DNA of 64,000 nucleotides from Venturia oleaginea (Eukaryota > Ascomycota > Dothideomycetes > Venturiales > Venturiaceae). The stretch spans positions 992,001 through 1,056,000 of the forward strand of contig JABMLP010000012.1 in NCBI GenBank assembly GCA_013176395.1. The letters run 5' to 3'. The notes under the pieces were generated by a model. The model did no database searches, was not told the origin of the DNA, and saw nothing but the letters and a program-made list of their open reading frames with translations. Position 1 is the stretch's first letter; each line of letters starts with the position of its first letter. This document shows positions 11,460 through 20,900 of this stretch, one piece after another. Both the position numbers and the translations under genes were made by a program.

Positions 11460-12574
11460 ACGTAGTCTATAGGCCTATGCGCCATATATGCCTGTGCGCC
11501 AACCCCACCGAGTATTCTTACAAAAAACGTATATATTTCAACAACACCGCCATCTATAACAGTAATATACATTTTAATTGGTTCTTTGACGCTCTGGGCA
11601 GGTCCTAGCATTATGCTCAAGCGACTGGCATACGCTGCACTTTGGTGGTGCTCGTTGCCGTACCTGAGCAGGTACATTTTCAACCCCCTCAGTAGGCGTA
11701 TTCTGCTAGCCACCAGAGACCTATCTCGTTGGTTGTCCAGCCGTTCTCGCTCACGCCAATTGCCCAATCTGGTGGTAGGATCCCGTCTGAATACCAGGCT
11801 GCCTGGTGCATTACTGCCTCGAAAATAACGAGCGGAGGGATTGGAAACCCTTTCGCACAAATAGCCTCAATAACCGTAACCCACTCACGGTTGCCTGGCT
11901 GCGTTGTCCTCGGTCTCCCAGCCTTATCTGCTCCTGTAACAACCTTTGCAGTTGAAATTACCCCCATCTGAAAACCAGTCTCGTCAAAATTGTAGATATC
12001 GTCATCGAGGATGCCATGCTCAGCTTGTGTACGTCGTACGCGTTCAAACCAGGCTCGAATTAGGTCTAGGTCTTCGCATTTTGCTCGCTGGTAGTCGTAC
12101 TTGCGGTTGTACTTCGATTTTAGTACGTCGTGGCGGTTAATGAAGTTGCGTACCCAGCATTGGCCTGCAGAGACGAGTTGGCCATGTTGACTGGCTAAAA
12201 GGCTTGCCATAGTCCGTACGACGGCAACAGTAGGTGGCATACCGCGTTCATCCATTGAAAGTATACGCTGTACAAGGTACTCTTCTTCGGTGGGTGTAAG
12301 GAGGCGGTTTTTCGCGGTAGAACCAAGTCGTGGTTGAGTACCAGCAATACGGCGTTGCAGGGGTTCTCGTGGGACGTCATAGGCTTGCGCGGTAGCTCTA
12401 TAGCTTTGAAAATCGCCGTTTTTATAGGCTTGAACAGCTAGTTCAAGCCTACCTTCTCGGTGTAAGGCCTCTTGTCGTTGTGGCGGTACCATCTCGTGTG
12501 GTAATAGAGGAACGCGTCGCGTTTGGTAGGGTTGGCGCACAGGCATATATGGCGCATAGGCCTATAGACTACGT
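11460..12574 (-). mobile_element. Nested, internally deleted pogo-type element
   Basis: A 1,115-bp element with near-perfect terminal inverted repeats of 46 bp (11460-11505 and 12529-12574, beginning ACGTAGTCTATAGGCCTATG), flanked by TA at 11458-11459 and 12575-12576. Removing it restores the C-terminal codons of the host transposase exactly, which proves insertion into copy A. It is oriented on the minus strand. Its ORF initiates inside the right inverted repeat, so the repeat is also coding and leader sequence. Autonomous relatives are near 1.8-1.9 kb, so the catalytic 3' half has been lost, leaving a non-autonomous derivative. Confidence 0.9.
11689..12546 (-). pseudogene. Truncated pogo-type transposase in the nested element
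   Basis: 285 residues starting MPVRQPYQTRRV within the terminal repeat. It has the N-terminal HTH region (YRATAQAYDVPREPLQRR), the CENPB-like second HTH (GQCWVRNFINRHDV), and the first catalytic aspartate block IYNFDETGFQMGVIST. The reading frame ends after ENGWTTNEIGLWWLAEYAY, before the LxLDGHxSH block that carries the second aspartate, so the DDE triad is incomplete. Related to copies A and B but clearly a different subfamily (many substitutions, different inverted repeats). A DNA-binding but catalytically dead protein could act as a repressor of relatives; that is inference. Confidence 0.85.
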
Positions 12575-12707
12575 TATCGAGATATCATCTGAGTCAGATA
12601 GCAGCACGACGGACTTAGAATCTATTGTTAATAGCGATTAAATTGAACAGTCGTAACATGAGTTGGTCGTGCCAAGCCTTTTTGACCAGCTCGGTGGTGG
12701 AACACGT

Positions 12708-13035
12708 TACATAGTGATAGTGGATCCCCCCTCAAACTGGGAGGGTGGCCTTGCTGATGCTGTCTTCCCGGCAGTCTCTTCGGTCTGCAAGGTATATACA
12801 TAGTACTTGGTCAACAGGCTAAAAGAAGATTGGCTCGAATCCCTGCCCTAGCCTATGCGCCTACCTCCGTAAGTTATCTTCATCCTCGCCTAGGTTGTCT
12901 TTATACTGTATCTTCGCAAATGGTACGTCTTTTCTTATCTGCTTTTTGAGAGTCTATTCTCCTAATCTTTCTCCTCGTACAGAAAGTAAGGTCTCTATTG
13001 TGGCTCTGAAGTGAACGAGGACATTTGCATCATGT
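12708..13035. other. Spacer between two repeat elements
   Basis: 328 bases with no ORF or motif that I can assign. Confidence 0.3.
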
Positions 13036-13376
13036 ACTCGGGGGGTTTTCTGAGAGTCAAGACAGCAATTCGATTTATGTTCAATTTCATTCGATCTTCA
13101 TTCGATTTTCATTCGATCTTCATTCGATTTTCATTCGATCTTCATTCAATTTTCATTCAAATTTTATTCGAAATTTCATGTGACAGAGCAGGAAGTTTAT
13201 TTTGTACAGATCGACGTTGAACGACGTTAAACGAGGTGTTTGGTTCGCATGATCTTTATTCGATTTTCATTCGAGATTTCATATCACAGAGCAGGAAGTG
13301 TACGTTGTACAGATCGACGTTAAACGACGTTGATCTTTATGCTCAGCTCTCTTAGCTCTCAGAAAACCACTCGAGT
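13036..13376. mobile_element. MITE-like inverted-repeat element
   Basis: Imperfect terminal inverted repeats: ACTCGGGGGGTTTTCTGAGA at 13036 and its complement ending at 13376 (TCTCAGAAAACCACTCGAGT) differ at two positions near the tip. The interior is non-coding, with a run of ATTCGATTTTC / ATTCGATCTTC units (13070-13170) and two copies of a segment containing GAGCAGGAAGT and GTACAGATCGACGTT (about 13186-13223 and 13297-13335). The flanks CATGT and GCATG are similar but not a clean duplication. Size 341 bp and lack of coding potential fit a miniature inverted-repeat element; the superfamily is unknown. Confidence 0.55.
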
Positions 13377-13834
13377 GCATGTTGCAAAATGTCTTTGTCA
13401 CTTGAGAACCACAATGTTATAATCCTACGTTAGGAAGGAGAAGTTGAGGTCGGAAGAATTTTGCCTGATCGCTGTCCATCGCTTACCACCTAACCTTCTT
13501 TCGGCCGGCTTTCACAGTATTTATTTCATCCAAGCTAACTCGTACACGTAGGCTCATCTCGAACGGATTGGGTGAAAGTTACGGGCTACCGTGAAATTTG
13601 ACATCTGACAATTTCACCTAAGTTCTCGTGCAAGCCCTAACATGCGAAGGTGTTCCGAGAATATACCTATTTGGGTTAAGCAACACAGTACCCGTAAGAA
13701 AGTATATAGTACTCGCAGTGATCTAGAAATACCTAGATTGTACCTCTTTAGACTCTATAAAACCAACATCACTATACTCTCTATTTCACCAACATCACTA
13801 TTGTCAGTTCAGTACCAATCTCAAAACATCAAGA
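13377..13834. other. Upstream region of the secreted protein gene
   Basis: About 460 bases. The distal part shows no features; the proximal part carries a TATA box (13756) and a CA-rich leader with repeated CATCACTAT, leading into the ATG at 13835. No other gene seen. Confidence 0.4.
13756..13762 (+). promoter_or_regulatory. TATA box of the secreted protein gene
   Basis: TATAAAA lies 73 bases before the ATG at 13835 and is followed by a CA-rich leader, a common arrangement for highly induced small secreted protein genes of fungi. Confidence 0.5.
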
Positions 13835-14189
13835 ATGCGCTTGCAAACTCTCCTCCCAGCGATTCTATTCGCGCAATCCAGCTTCGGTTACTACTGCTGT
13901 TTTGTATTGTATATTCCCCAACCCTAGGAGATTCTGCAATCGATAATAACCGTACTATAGCAAGGCCCACTACAATGGAGGGGGGGTGTATGCCAATGGT
14001 AAAACCGATTTCAGAGAATACTTAGCGAGCGGCGGTATTCAGAGGTGGAACAAAATCGATGGTTGCATAATTGTAATTGACAAGAGGGGCCCCAACTGTA
14101 AATCGTGGACATTTCGCAAGGAGGGTTGTGTAAATACTGGGACTACCGACTTCCTAGGTACTGCACCATCGGGCCAGTGTGAAGGTTAA
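13835..14189 (+). CDS. Small secreted cysteine-rich protein (effector-like)
   Basis: Two exons, 13835-13903 and 13965-14189, joined by a 61-nt intron (donor GTATTG, acceptor GCAAG), give 97 residues. Residues 1-16 (MRLQTLLPAILFAQSS) look like a signal peptide. The mature part begins near FGYYCCF and has four further cysteines (DGC, PNCK, EGC, GQC), six in all, suggesting three disulfides. It is rich in Gly, Lys and Thr and ends APSGQCEG. I recognise no named family. Size, secretion signal, cysteine content and its place between transposons fit the small secreted proteins that many plant-associated fungi use as effectors; that role is inference. The intron choice is the least certain part: the NGGGVYANG frame fixes exon 2, but other acceptors are possible. 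Confidence 0.55.
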
Positions 14190-14305
14190 GATCTTCTTTA
14201 TTTTCTTACGTTGGATGGGACATGACGGGGTTGTAATAAGGCCTACCAAGCATCTTTCTTTTAGCCGGACACCACAGTACCATCATTCATGGACAGATCC
14301 AGATC

Positions 14306-14485
14306 TGTGACGGCATGGCATGGTGGCCATCTTTGTCACATGACAACGTGTCGCAGCCACACTGTGGCGAGAGGAACATCAACTCGCGCGCCCCGTAGTC
14401 ACTTACTCTCTATCTGATATTCTCTCATCACACTGAGTAAATGGAATCTTAGTTCATTCTGTCTGGTTCAATGCTCGCCGTGGCA
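14306..14485 (+). repeat. Probable 5' LTR of the left Gypsy copy
   Basis: Starts TGTGACGGCATGGCATGG, like the LTR of the other Gypsy-family copies in this window, and ends TGGCA directly before TTATATCAGATC, which matches the TTATNTA start of the primer-binding regions of the other two elements. No second copy is present nearby, so the boundaries rest on these similarities. Confidence 0.5.
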
Positions 14486-14660
14486 TTATATCAGATCAAC
14501 CCTCACGCTTAGAACAGCGACAAATAGTTCCAGATTGTTTACGACAATAAGCAGTCAAAACCGACCCCGACCTGACCAGAGACACCGACCAGTCTCGCGA
14601 CTTTTTTAAGCCGACTAGGGTCACCTCGACGCCATTCCTCCTAATACCGTACGATTTGTC

Positions 14661-16175
14661 ATGGCGCCGTTCCGCTACAGCGACGACACGCCTATGACCC
14701 AGCTCTGAGAGACTATTGAGGCTGCAGAGACCCCAGAAGACTTCGCTAAGTTGATCGTCCGGCCCACAGAATACAATGCCGACAAAGCTACTCGTGTCGC
14801 TCACAGCAGGAAGGAGGATACTGAAAACCTGGTAGTGGTAGTCCCATGGACAGACAGGAGTAAAGGCTTTACTGTCAACGAAACAGAAATCAAGAGGGCT
14901 CTAGCAGACGACACGGTGAGACCACAACTTATTACCGAATTAGTACGCTGGTGCAACAGCAACAACATCAAGCAACAGCAATTAGAATTGTACCTCGACA
15001 TAGTTAAGCAGCTAGCAGCGAAAGGAGCAGACTTGCTACAGGCCCAAGACTCCAAGATTACCGAGAAGGCAGACGAACTGCGACTGCAGTCAGCAATGCT
15101 TGATAGCTCCGACGAGCGTATCAAGGAATTGGAGGCTCGTCCAACAGTAGGAGAGTTGGCTACAGAAAAGGAAGCGTATACGGTGTTATACGACAAATAC
15201 GAAGCTCTTACCATCAAATACAATGCGACCCGACAGAGTTTGCGACAGAACCTCATACCGGGTGACGACTTGTCCGGATTTGGTTCTCGATCGGAAGGCG
15301 GCTTTTCGAAGATCAAACTTCCACACCCTGACCTATTGACCGACAAATACACTCCTACGGAGTACAAGCATTGGCGCAATGCGATGGAAAACAAGCTGAA
15401 GGCAAAGGGCTACGACGACGAGATGTCTGTTGCCTACTTTATGAATCTTGTAAAGGGACCTAATGCAAAAGACGCCCTACTACTCATCAATGCGGCCGAC
15501 CGTACAATGGACAAGGTATGGAAGGTTACCACTGAGCGATTTGCAGACCCGTTTGAGAAGCAGAACGCAAAGAAGGCGTACAAGTCGCTGACTATGAAGC
15601 CCTACACCGACTTCCTGAACTTCAAGAATCAATTTGAGACCCTTGCGATGCAGTGCAAGGTAGACAAGGACGATTGGAAGGAGGATATCCACGAGAAGCT
15701 GTATACCCGCCTCAAGGAAGGTACAGCAGGAGAAGCCGGCGACCTAGATCTGACCTACGAGAAGCTGTGCTTTAAGGCATCCAACCTTTCCCGAACCTAC
15801 ATCCAGACACAAGAAGAGCGCAAGGCTCTCGACGCTGCAACTACGGCCAAGAAGAACAGAAATTCGAACGGCAACCGACAGAACTCCTCGAACAACACCG
15901 GTGCAGGTAAGAGCACGCCTCAAGAGCAGTCCAGCGATGGTGGAAACAATGGATTAGGTGGAGGTCGACGGGAGCGAGACCCCAAAAAAGCACGCGCAGC
16001 ATTCAATCGCTACAAGGACGTAGGATTAAACATTGATCAGGCGGTCCAGTTGGCTCAGGAGCGCAAGTATTTCAAGTGTAAGAAGGAGGGACATTACATG
16101 AAGGACTGCCCAGAGGCCTCCATCTCCGCAATGGATGGCGCTGGCGGGATTGAGTCAGAATACCCAAAAGCATAG
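14661..16175 (+). pseudogene. Gypsy gag of the left copy (one in-frame stop)
   Basis: Reading frame from ATG 14661 (MAPFRYSDDTPMTQL) hits TGA at 14706-14708, then continues open for 474 more codons to TAG at 16173-16175. The protein has a heptad-rich region (about residues 115-180), the capsid-like part with YKHWRNAMENKLKAKGYDDE and FADPFEKQNAKKAYKSL, an Asn/Ser-rich linker and a zinc knuckle CKKEGHYMKDC. Gag packages the element RNA in virus-like particles in the cytoplasm. The TGA may come from CGA by cytosine deamination. A CCCAAAA heptamer occurs two codons before the terminator, with pol following in the -1 frame. Confidence 0.82.
16163..16169 (+). promoter_or_regulatory. Candidate -1 frameshift heptamer, left Gypsy copy
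   Basis: C_CCA_AAA in the gag frame (codons TAC CCA AAA GCA TAG) fits X_XXY_YYZ. Slipping back one base reads PKSIDLVKVTMPGPSNRD without a stop into the protease. A ribosomal frameshift here would make Gag-Pol; an AUG at 16193 could instead allow re-initiation. Confidence 0.5.
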
Positions 16176-16640
16176 ACCTGGTAAAAGTCACCATGCCAGG
16201 TCCTAGCAATCGAGATCTTTCTTTCCGATATCAGGTGCAAAACTTCAATGTCTCATCTCTTAAGTTGTTCGGCGGCAACACTTTCACTTTCGATGTTATC
16301 CTCTACTTCAACGGCATGTGTGTCCGATCCCGAGCTCTTCTTGACACCGGAGCAAACATTATGCCTTCATTAACCGACGATGCGCACAGAAGCTGCAACA
16401 CCTACTCCCAAACGTGGATCGACGAGCCCTCGAGACACAAGCTACGACGACCGGTTACAAAGGAAATCAGGAGGAGGCAATATCGCATGCAACGCTGTTG
16501 CACATGGAAATCGACGGAAGGCAGGAGTACAACGTTCCCTTCCTGGAAGTAACATTAGGACACCACGATGTAATTCTGGGAAGGACGTGGATGGCTCACA
16601 ACAAGGTCCTACTGTTATGGGCATTCCCCATGGTTGGTAT
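16176..16640 (+). pseudogene. Gypsy protease region, left copy (frameshifted, truncated)
   Basis: Begins in the -1 frame relative to gag and reads GPSNRDLSFRYQV, YFNGMCVRSRALLDTGAN, including the aspartic protease signature LDTGA. Right after DTGAN a base is missing: the family continues with (Y/G)YAF, which here lies in another frame starting at about 16362 and running INRRCAQKLQ to EVTLGHHDVILGRTW. Coding ends in MVGIG at about 16647. The protease would have cut Gag-Pol; it is inactive here, and everything downstream is missing. Confidence 0.75.
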
Positions 16641-16814
16641 AGGCTAAGAGCCTAAGCCTGATTGAGCCCAGTATAGAGACAGAACCTCATTGAGGTTCTC
16701 TGTTTGTAGATACCTTCACTCCTTAACTGAATCTAAACAATCTTTGGCTACGAGAAATGCTGCGTCTTTCCAGCTACCGTCCCGTAATATAGATTCAGTT
16801 CTTTACAAACCTAG
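16641..16814. other. Junction between two retroelement fragments
   Basis: 174 bases of unassigned sequence between the truncated Gypsy and a foreign gag. A short inverted repeat, AGAACCTCATTGAGGTTCT, sits at 16682-16700. Confidence 0.35.
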
Positions 16815-17502
16815 GTGTACTTGATGCGTAGCAACAGTTCCCTATCGACTCCTACAACCTACACCCCTACTACCGACGACGACCCAATCGCGAGCATTAC
16901 ACAAGGAATCGACAAACTCTCAATGGCTCGAGCAAATTCGCCTGACACCGTACAACAGTTGGTGGCAGCTCTGACTGCAGTCAGTGTTGATGGGAACACC
17001 GGTGCAAAAGCTATTGCATGGCCTAAATGGGACGGGAAAAGAGACAACTACACGCTGTTCAGATGGCAGATCAAGACAAAAATCACTGTTGAAAATGGGA
17101 AGCTTGGAAGCAACCAAGGAATATGCGCGAACATCTTCAACGGGCTTCCGACAGAGAAACAACAACGCGTTATCCAATGGCTAAGCAATGGAGAGCAACA
17201 TGACAACTACAAACCCGAGTCCTTTATCAAGCATATGGACGACAAGTTCTTAGATCACGAGGCGGAAGCTAAAGCTCTCGACGAACTGAACAAGATTAGC
17301 CAAGGCAGCAGACAACCGTTCGAAGACTTCCGCCAGCAGTTCGAACAACTGACATCGCAAGCTGGATCCCTAGCGCCGCAAAGAGCCTCAAAGATCACTA
17401 TCATGAACAACGCGCTCAACTACTCCCTCCAACAGACCTTGAAATCAGTGCGATTGTCCAGGGACGACTACGACACCTACGTAAAGGATGTACAGTACTT
17501 CG
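16815..17502 (+). pseudogene. Retrotransposon gag fragment of a second family
   Basis: Open for 229 codons before the LTR insertion. It reads ANSPDTVQQLVAALTAV, AWPKWDGKRDNYTLFRWQIK, and PFEDFRQQFEQLTSQAGSL, the arrangement of a retrotransposon capsid domain, and it is not similar to the Gypsy gags on either side. The frame continues four codons into the LTR at 17503 before a stop, so the Gypsy LTR interrupts it in YVKDVQYF. No zinc knuckle or pol remains. Confidence 0.65.
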
Positions 17503-17693
17503 TGTCACGGCAGCGATAGGATGTATAGAATGAACTAGGGTTTTAAGAACTGAGTGTGATAATAGAATTTACGGTAGAGAGCGAGTTACTACGAGGGCGC
17601 GAAGATATCGCGCCTTAGCCACAATGTGGCTAAGCCAATACGCCCAAGCCATGAAGTAACGTGACGGCATAGGAGCTATGCCGTACCGTCACA
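17503..17693 (-). repeat. LTR (3' side of the minus-strand Gypsy)
   Basis: 191 bp, TG..CA termini, same length as its partner at 27754-27944 and differing at about seven positions, six of them transitions. In most the left copy carries T or A where the right has C or G. It interrupts a gag ORF of another family at 17502/17503. Confidence 0.9.
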
Positions 17694-17720
17694 TTACCCC
17701 CCCCCCCCCCCAAAAAAAAA
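17694..17720 (-). other. Polypurine tract of the Gypsy element
   Basis: On the minus strand a T-run is followed by 15 G and TAA immediately before the LTR; this is where plus-strand DNA synthesis of such elements is primed. The homopolymer is unusually pure. Confidence 0.5.
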
Positions 17721-20671
17721 AGAAAGCCCAATTATCCCGAGAGGAGTCAACTTGGCTGGCCACATTGCTAGCAAAACATATACCAAACGCCCCTTCAATC
17801 TGAATCCCTACTGCCATTGATTTGAGAATACAAAACACCCATAGCTGGAAGGAGAGAAAGGACTCAAAGGAGCAAAAGGCCCATAGCCTAGCGCCTATTC
17901 ATCCTTGTGCGCATTCTCGTCATTCTCCCCTTGGAGACCGCCGCATTATCGTCCTCATGCGGTGGATCCTCAGTCTCTCGGTCATAGGCGTCCTGCCATT
18001 CTGTCAACCTCAATGGCGGACCATCTCGCTCGGGGTGATCTTGGTGGTAGAGCCTGAGCAGCTTCGGTGAGTTCTTAAAGCTCTCAGCATCATACCATGT
18101 ATTATCTGGGTCCCAACCTTTCCATGATACCATGTATTGTAGCTTTTGTCGGTGAATACGGCTTCCAAGGATGGCCTCAACCTCCCACTCGACATGGCTG
18201 TGCACTTCGTAAGCATCATTTGGATCGTTGGTATTGATTTGACCCGGGAGCCCCTCTGTAGCCGCTTTCCTCAATCGATCAGAGTAAAAAACATTGTGTA
18301 TCTTGTACGATTGTGGTAACTGAACCTCCTAACTATGTCCTTTTTTTTCCAATGATAGGAAATGGGCCTACCACAGGGTTATCCAACTTGTCAGACGGTC
18401 GATCAGTGCGCCAGGCTCTCTTGGTGACGTACACCATATCGCCCATGCCTGTGGTGTCGTCAAAGCCGAAGTCTTCAGGCCTGCGCTTCTTGTTTGCCTG
18501 CAGAGATTGCCGCTGTTGGGCCTTGAAGAGTTGAGTCTTTGCGAAGTTCCATGTCTCGTACATACGAGTGGCGTAACGTTGTGCTTCCCCGAGATTGAGC
18601 TTCTCAAGCGACGATTGTCCTTTCATTGGCTTGCGAGCCTCCCAATCGTAATGCATTCTAGGCACAAAACCCATTTCAACCTCCGATGGCGATAAGCCCG
18701 TAGACTCATGAGGTGCCGACGCTGCAGCGAAGTTCATTGTAGGTAACAGCTCAGACCAATTGTCTTGGTAATGATTGACAAAGATCCCTAGTTTCTGTTG
18801 CAATGCCTGGTTGACGATCTCAGTCTGGCCATCAGTTTGAGCATGTTCTGAGGTACTCTTACGCAATTGGATGCCCAGAATAAGGCTCAATTCGTCCCAG
18901 AACTGCGACACAAATCTCGGATCTCGATCGCTGACAATAGTATCAGGCAGCCCATAGATGCGGTAGATGTGTTTGTAGTACAGTCATGCAGCATCTTTGG
19001 CCTTCACTTCCTTGTGACATGGTAGGGAGAAAGGGCGCTTTCCTAGACGATCCACTACTACCATGACATTGTCATATCCGTGCTTGTCTTTGTTGAGGGA
19101 CATGAAGTCCATTGAAACGTGCTGCCAGGGCCTCTCAGGTATTGGCAATGGTTTCAGCAATCCCGGAGTCTTGTCCCTAGGAACTGATGACCTCCTGCAA
19201 TCCTGGCATGCCGCAATATATTGATTAATGTCTGCATTCATCCGCGGCCAGTAAAACTGCCGTGCGACAATCTTTCGAGTTTTGTTGCGGCCAGGGTGGG
19301 CAGAGGGTAATGTTGTATGTACCTCATCAAGTAGCTTTCGGCGGAGTTGATCATTCTCTGGAATAAAAAGGCGACCCTGGTGTAATAGGAGTCCATCTTC
19401 AAGGCGGAGAGTCGTATGGTCATCGCTAGCGACGTCTCTGAACTGCTGCAGTGATTGTGCGGTCCGATTGGCGTTGAGTAGCTGGTCCACTAGGTGTAGC
19501 TGTTCTGCGTTGATGTTAAGCGCCTGGATCTGGGCACCAATCTGGTCATCTTTGATGAGCTGTATTGTGCGGGCTGCGTTGGCAATTGCCTTTTGTGACT
19601 TCAGTTCATCCGATTTCCGTGACAGGCCATCTGCAATGGTGTTTTCCTTGCCAGGGCGGTAAGCAATAGTAAAGTCATAGTTACAGATAACCTCTGACCA
19701 TCGAGCTTGTCGTGCGTTCAACATCCTCTTGGTGGTAAAGTATTCCAGTGCGCGGTGGTCAGTAATAGCCACAAATGGCTGCTGCAAACCTCTCAAAAAT
19801 GCGCTCCATTCTTCAAGGCCTTTGATTAATGCCAGTAGTTCCTTGTCGTGAATCTCGTAGTCCAGCTCGTGTACGTTTATTGTCTTGCTGAAGAAGGCTA
19901 CTGGGTGCCATTGGTTATCTTTTCCTTTCTGAGATAGGACACCTGCAACTACTCCGTCAGAAGCATCAGTTTCCATCCGGGTTAGTAGCAAAGGGTCGTA
20001 CAATGCGAGGACTGGCGCAGAGGTAAGGGCTTGCTTTAGCATATCAAAAGCTTCTATACACTCTTCGTTGAAATCAAAGATGTGTCCTTTGCGAGTAAGC
20101 CGAATCAATGGGCGGGCCATCCTGCCAAAGTTCTCGATAAATTTCCGATAGAAGTTGCAGAAGCCAATGAAGCTTTGAACTTGTTTGACGGTGCGGGGCT
20201 GCTTCCAGTACTTAACAACAGCAATCTTGTCCGGGTCAACCCTGATGCCTTCGGTGCTGATGATGAAGCCTAGGTACTTGGTTTCAGTAACATCGAACTC
20301 ACTCTTTTTGATGTTACATTGTAAGCCTGCAGCGCGCAGTCTTTCAAGCACCTTGTGAACGTGCTCTGTGTGCTGCAATAGGTCTTCCGAGAGGATGAGG
20401 ATATCATCAAGGTATGCGGTGCAGAAGTCGTCAAGGTATTCCATTAGGATCGTATTCATGTACTTCTGCCAGGTAGCAGGGCCATTAACCAGTCCCTCCA
20501 TCATGACTTTGCATTTGAAACTTCCATATCGGGTGCGAAAAGTGGTGAGATCCTCAGATGCTGGATCTAGCCTGATCCGGTGAAAGGCCTGGCGAATGTC
20601 TAGCTTGGTAAAGACCTTAGCTTTTGACAGACGTGCTATAGTCTCAGTAATTAGTGGAATAGGATACCTAT

Positions 20672-20900
20672 TGTCACGTTTGACCTTGGACTTGATTTGG
20701 AAGCATGATTTGAATTCTATAAGATGTGCGAAGTTGTAAGGATGAGGAGCTAACTAAGAGGTAGAGACGAGTCTAAATACTTACGACCGGTCTCGCGCTA
20801 GACCTGATCGCGCTAGACCTGATCAAGCAGAACCACCACATTTAATTACGTTTAACTACATTTAACTGCATTCGAATACCAACATAGTTCGATCATGACA
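20672..20900 (-). mobile_element. Solo LTR inserted in the Gypsy RT
   Basis: 229 bp with TGTCA..TGACA ends, flanked by CCTAT on both sides (20667-20671 and 20901-20905), a perfect 5-bp target duplication. Removing it rejoins the RT motif LTKKDR with YPIPLITETIARL in one frame. The interior includes a tandem CGCGCTAGACCTGATC-type repeat. No coding sequence; it is the remnant of LTR-LTR recombination of another retroelement family. Orientation is uncertain. Confidence 0.85.

Larger units (their letters stand above)
9828..12641 (+). pseudogene. Pogo-type DDE transposase of copy A (frameshifted and split by insertion)
   Basis: The reading frame starts MSQQQNAQLSNREG and has a psq/CENPB-type helix-turn-helix N-terminus. 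The DDE core has a first aspartate at about residue 169 (HNFDEIGFQMG), and after the frame break LLILDGHESH and QPLDVVCFSPLK carry the other acidic positions. A run of 18 G at 10646-10663 throws the frame; copy B has 7 G at the same place and stays open across it. The second frame runs to a CCHC zinc knuckle, CRNCGATGHNARTC, then is cut at codon KKD by the nested element (11460-12574). The original last codons resume at 12577 and stop at TAA 12639-12641. The enzyme would cut and paste DNA at TA sites; this copy cannot make a full protein. Confidence 0.88.
9748..12707 (+). mobile_element. Pogo/Fot-type DNA transposon copy A, carrying a nested element
   Basis: Terminal inverted repeats of 25 bp at 9748-9772 and 12683-12707 are perfect complements (start ACGTGTTCCACCACCGAGCT) and are flanked by TA at 9746-9747 and 12708-12709, the target duplication of the Tc1/mariner-pogo superfamily. 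Inside the left end, a 17-bp unit containing CCACCGAGCTGGTCA is present twice in tandem, a likely transposase-binding array; the right end has one unit. Without the nested insertion (11460-12574) the element would be about 1.84 kb, matching copy B at 42803-44649 (1.85 kb). The transposase gene inside is broken by a poly-G expansion and by the nested insertion. Confidence 0.9.
14306..16640 (+). mobile_element. Truncated Ty3/Gypsy-type LTR element (left copy)
   Basis: Plus-strand element: a probable 5' LTR (14306-14485, TGTGACGGCA..GTGGCA), primer-binding region TTATATCAGATC, gag (14661-16175) and the start of pol (protease). It stops near 16640 with no RT, RNase H or integrase. Its gag and protease are clearly homologous to those of the minus-strand element at 17503-27944 (shared GPSNRD, YFNG, LDTGAN, DGRQEYNVPFLEVTLGHHD motifs) but diverged. 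The 3' side was probably lost by a rearrangement rather than by the adjacent insertion, because a different gag follows. Confidence 0.75.

Noticed and set aside
13070..13170. ATTCGATTTTC/ATTCGATCTTC repeats as a possible CRISPR-like or regulatory array
   Set aside because: Units are about 11 bp with no spacers, lie in a eukaryotic genome, and are inside an inverted-repeat element; simple low-complexity repeat.
16815..17519. Treating the gag fragment as the start of the minus-strand Gypsy element
   Set aside because: It is on the opposite strand, its frame runs into the LTR, and its sequence is unrelated to the Gypsy gag at 25825-27414.
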